Assembly (NCBI GenBank): GCA_002410125.1
Contig: DHQH01000034.1
Span: 7,463-22,577, forward strand
Source of the DNA: Alphaproteobacteria bacterium UBA5343
GTDB lineage: Bacteria > Pseudomonadota > Alphaproteobacteria > RF32 > UBA5343
Direction of reading: 5' to 3'
DNA length: 15,115 nt
Shown one piece after another: positions 13,565 through 15,115 of the stretch. The position numbers were made by a program, and so were the translations under genes. Under the pieces are notes generated by a model. It was not told the DNA's origin. It did not search any database and worked only from the letters and a program-made list of their open reading frames with translations. Every line of letters begins with the position of its first letter. The first letter of the stretch is position 1.

Positions 13565-14978
13565 AGAACATGTCCTCACCCATATAGAAACGTGAAGTTA
13601 TAATAGTACCATTTATAGTAAATGGCAAGTTAAAAGCATATGTACTGTCTGGTGCGATATCTCTAGAATTGTTTTCGTTGAACCATTGAAATCTTTTTCC
13701 TAAAGTGGTTGTTGATGTTTTTTCTAGAATAGAATCGCAAAATTTAATATAACTATTTCCAGAGATGATTGCTATTTTAGCTTTTTTTGAGTTAGATACA
13801 TCTTTAATAAACTCAACCATATGCATAAATCCTAGTCCATGTTTATTAGTTTTTCCTTTATCTGTAACAGTTTCTTTCTTTCTTGTTGATTTGTCTTGTA
13901 ATGCGAAAATGGTTGATAGTAAGTTTTTATCAATCGTTTTTTTGTGTTTATCTATATAATTATCTAAATCTTGTTTTACATCTTTATTTTTTGTGTTGTT
14001 AATAGTTTTATAGATGGGCTCTCCACCATTAAAAAATGCTAGACAACATTTATAATTACCATCTGTATGTTCCATGAAACAAGATACTTTCCATTTACCA
14101 TATTTATTTTTTTTACCTTCAAATGCATGATATTCTGCGTTATCTAATACTTCTCCAACGATTCCTCTTAATGTATATTCACCTTTTTCTGATAATTTTA
14201 ATTTGATTGTCTGTGTGGAGCTTATTTTATCTAGCCATTCATTAAATTTATTACAAACATCTGTTGCAGCATTGTCTCGTGCTTCGTTTTTATTAATATT
14301 TTCGTCAATTGTATTGTTATCTGTTTTACTTATAATTGGCATAGCCCAAAGATTTTTATGTTCGGTGAAACTATCATCCGTTTCAATACTGAAATACTTA
14401 TCTATTTTGAGAGGTTTCATAAATTGTTTTAAATTTTGATTCATAATGCCACCTGTAACAAATGGAAACATGTTTTTTATGATATTTCCTAGTAATAGAT
14501 AGGTGGACATATCATAGATTGTTGTATCATTGAAATTTAATTGACATGAGTTATAGGAATATATGCTTTCTCCTTCAGATAATTCCCTTAAATTATTAAT
14601 AGTGTTGATAGGGTTATCTATAAAAGAGAAGTTGTTAAGATTAATATCTTTGTTACCAGGTTTTCTATTTCTAAACTTTTTCCATCTGCTTTTTCTTTGA
14701 GGATATAATCCATCAAGTATTAAACACTCTTTTTTTATTGTTCCTCGCATTTTATGTGAAAGTGTTTTTTTATCATCAAGTACTCTTTTGGTTCTTCGAT
14801 TTTTATGAATGATTCTTCTTTTTACTTTTTTATAGTTTGTTTTAGCTGATTGCTTGTTAGAACTAATTCTATGTTTTGTGAATAGCATAATTAATTCATC
14901 GTTAGAGGAGTTTAAATATTTTTTTTCAATTTCTTTTCTATTTACCATTTTGTTATCCATTTTATCAAAAATTTGCAA
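13548..14978 (-). CDS. GHKL-type ATPase with basic N-terminus, first gene of operon
   Basis: The C-terminal half of this 476-residue protein carries a histidine-kinase-like (GHKL) ATP-binding fold. The N-box is GEVLDNAEYHA (E276, N280). The G1-like loop is FFNGGEPI (316-322), with Asn where Asp is usual. The G2-like loop is NKHGLGF (378-384), and a final GTIITSRF strand (457-464) resembles the GT.I motif of anti-sigma-type ATPases. No phosphoacceptor H-box is visible, so it is probably not a sensor kinase. Residues 45-110 are very basic (KKVKRRIIHKNRR, QRKSRWKKFRNRK), suggesting nucleic-acid contact. Residues about 143-170 (QLNFNDTTIYDMSTYLLLG) look STAS-like. The start is a TTG at 14978 chosen because AGGAG is eight bases upstream; ATG at 14960 is the alternative. 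It resembles ATPases paired with DUF4325 proteins. Confidence 0.7.
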   Translation of the reverse strand: MQIFDKMDNKMVNRKEIEKKYLNSSNDELIMLFTKHRISSNKQSAKTNYKKVKRRIIHKNRRTKRVLDDKKTLSHKMRGTIKKECLILDGLYPQRKSRWKKFRNRKPGNKDINLNNFSFIDNPINTINNLRELSEGESIYSYNSCQLNFNDTTIYDMSTYLLLGNIIKNMFPFVTGGIMNQNLKQFMKPLKIDKYFSIETDDSFTEHKNLWAMPIISKTDNNTIDENINKNEARDNAATDVCNKFNEWLDKISSTQTIKLKLSEKGEYTLRGIVGEVLDNAEYHAFEGKKNKYGKWKVSCFMEHTDGNYKCCLAFFNGGEPIYKTINNTKNKDVKQDLDNYIDKHKKTIDKNLLSTIFALQDKSTRKKETVTDKGKTNKHGLGFMHMVEFIKDVSNSKKAKIAIISGNSYIKFCDSILEKTSTTTLGKRFQWFNENNSRDIAPDSTYAFNLPFTINGTIITSRFYMGEDMFYDKKV

Positions 14979-14980
14979 TT

Positions 14981-15009
14981 ATTACACTCCTATATATTAG
15001 TGTTGTCAA
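14981..15009 (-). promoter_or_regulatory. Promoter of GHKL/STAS-like operon
   Basis: On the minus strand a perfect TTGACA (15004-15009) is followed after 17 bases by TGTAAT (14981-14986), a strong sigma-70-type match. The implied RNA start, near 14974, lies just past the TTG start codon and its AGGAG site. Either the ATG at 14960 is the true start on a nearly leaderless RNA, or another promoter further up is used. Confidence 0.5.
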
Positions 15010-15035
15010 ATTTTTCTTGGTTTTTGCATAATTGG

Positions 15036-15055
15036 TTGTGTAAAATTGTGTATAA
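15036..15055. repeat. Tandem 10-base direct repeat upstream of operon promoter
   Basis: TTGTGTAAAA (15036-15045) is followed directly by TTGTGTATAA (15046-15055), one mismatch apart. On the minus strand the second unit reads TTATACACA, a match to the relaxed DnaA-box form TTWTNCACA. The pair lies about 27 bases upstream of the operon -35 and could be an activator or repressor site. Confidence 0.35.
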
Positions 15056-15089
15056 GTTTTAATGGGTTATGGGGGGTTCTTTTTTTATG

Positions 15090-15115
15090 GAGATTCCTGC
15101 CTTCGCAGGAATGAC
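15090..15115 (-). repeat. REP-like palindromic repeat, GTCATT...AATCTC type, at window end
   Basis: ATTCCTGC (15093-15100), loop CTTC, then GCAGGAAT (15105-15112) form a perfect eight-pair stem. Read on the minus strand it begins GTCATT and ends AATCTC, the same ends as the repeat at 12484-12516. The window stops at its edge, so further repeats may follow. Confidence 0.75.

Noticed and set aside
1..15115. tRNA, rRNA, CRISPR array or insertion sequence
   Set aside because: I found no cloverleaf with a TTCRA arm, no regularly spaced repeats and no transposase-like protein. The only repeats are short palindromic intergenic ones.

Overview
The window is very AT-rich, with T/A-ending codons throughout and Shine-Dalgarno sites of the AGGAG or AAGGA type. 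It looks like chromosomal DNA of a Gram-negative bacterium. Several signs point to a reduced, probably host-associated alphaproteobacterium: a WecA/WbpL-type lipid-linked glycan initiator, a GuaC very close to the enterobacterial enzyme in sequence, an AnmK for peptidoglycan recycling, an isoleucyl-tRNA synthetase of the long eukaryote-like (type 2) class, and short palindromic intergenic repeats with GTCATT...AATCTC ends. This assignment is an inference; no rRNA or tRNA gene is present to fix the taxonomy.

Layout. 3-800 (+) is the C-terminal two thirds of an MFS transporter cut by the window start. It converges with a membrane sugar-phosphate transferase (804-1814, -). guaC (1951-2991, +) and a cold-shock gene (3051-3257, -) share a bidirectional terminator. 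anmK (3388-4536, -) is divergent from a tandem pair of MFS transporter paralogues (4659-5894 and 5884-7089, +), which are preceded by a possible 30-codon upstream ORF. A second bidirectional terminator separates the pair from a second cold-shock gene (7145-7351, -). An EamA-type transporter with a long charged tail (7532-8839, -) is divergent from ileS (9144-12248, +).

The ileS upstream region encodes a 16-codon peptide with seven isoleucines, a strong candidate for leader-peptide control of the synthetase. Downstream of ileS lies about 360 bases without a gene, holding a long hairpin, two palindromic repeats and a bidirectional terminator.

The right end (12607-14978, -) is a tightly coupled three-gene operon: a GHKL-fold ATPase with a basic N-terminus, a small STAS-like (DUF4325-like) protein, and a two-helix membrane protein with a long cytoplasmic part. 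The first two resemble an anti-sigma/anti-anti-sigma type switch. The third gene is unrecognised and would be the membrane output. Palindromic repeats of one family lie on both sides of the operon in opposite orientation. This operon is the best candidate for an undescribed system; the ileS leader is the best candidate for undescribed regulation.
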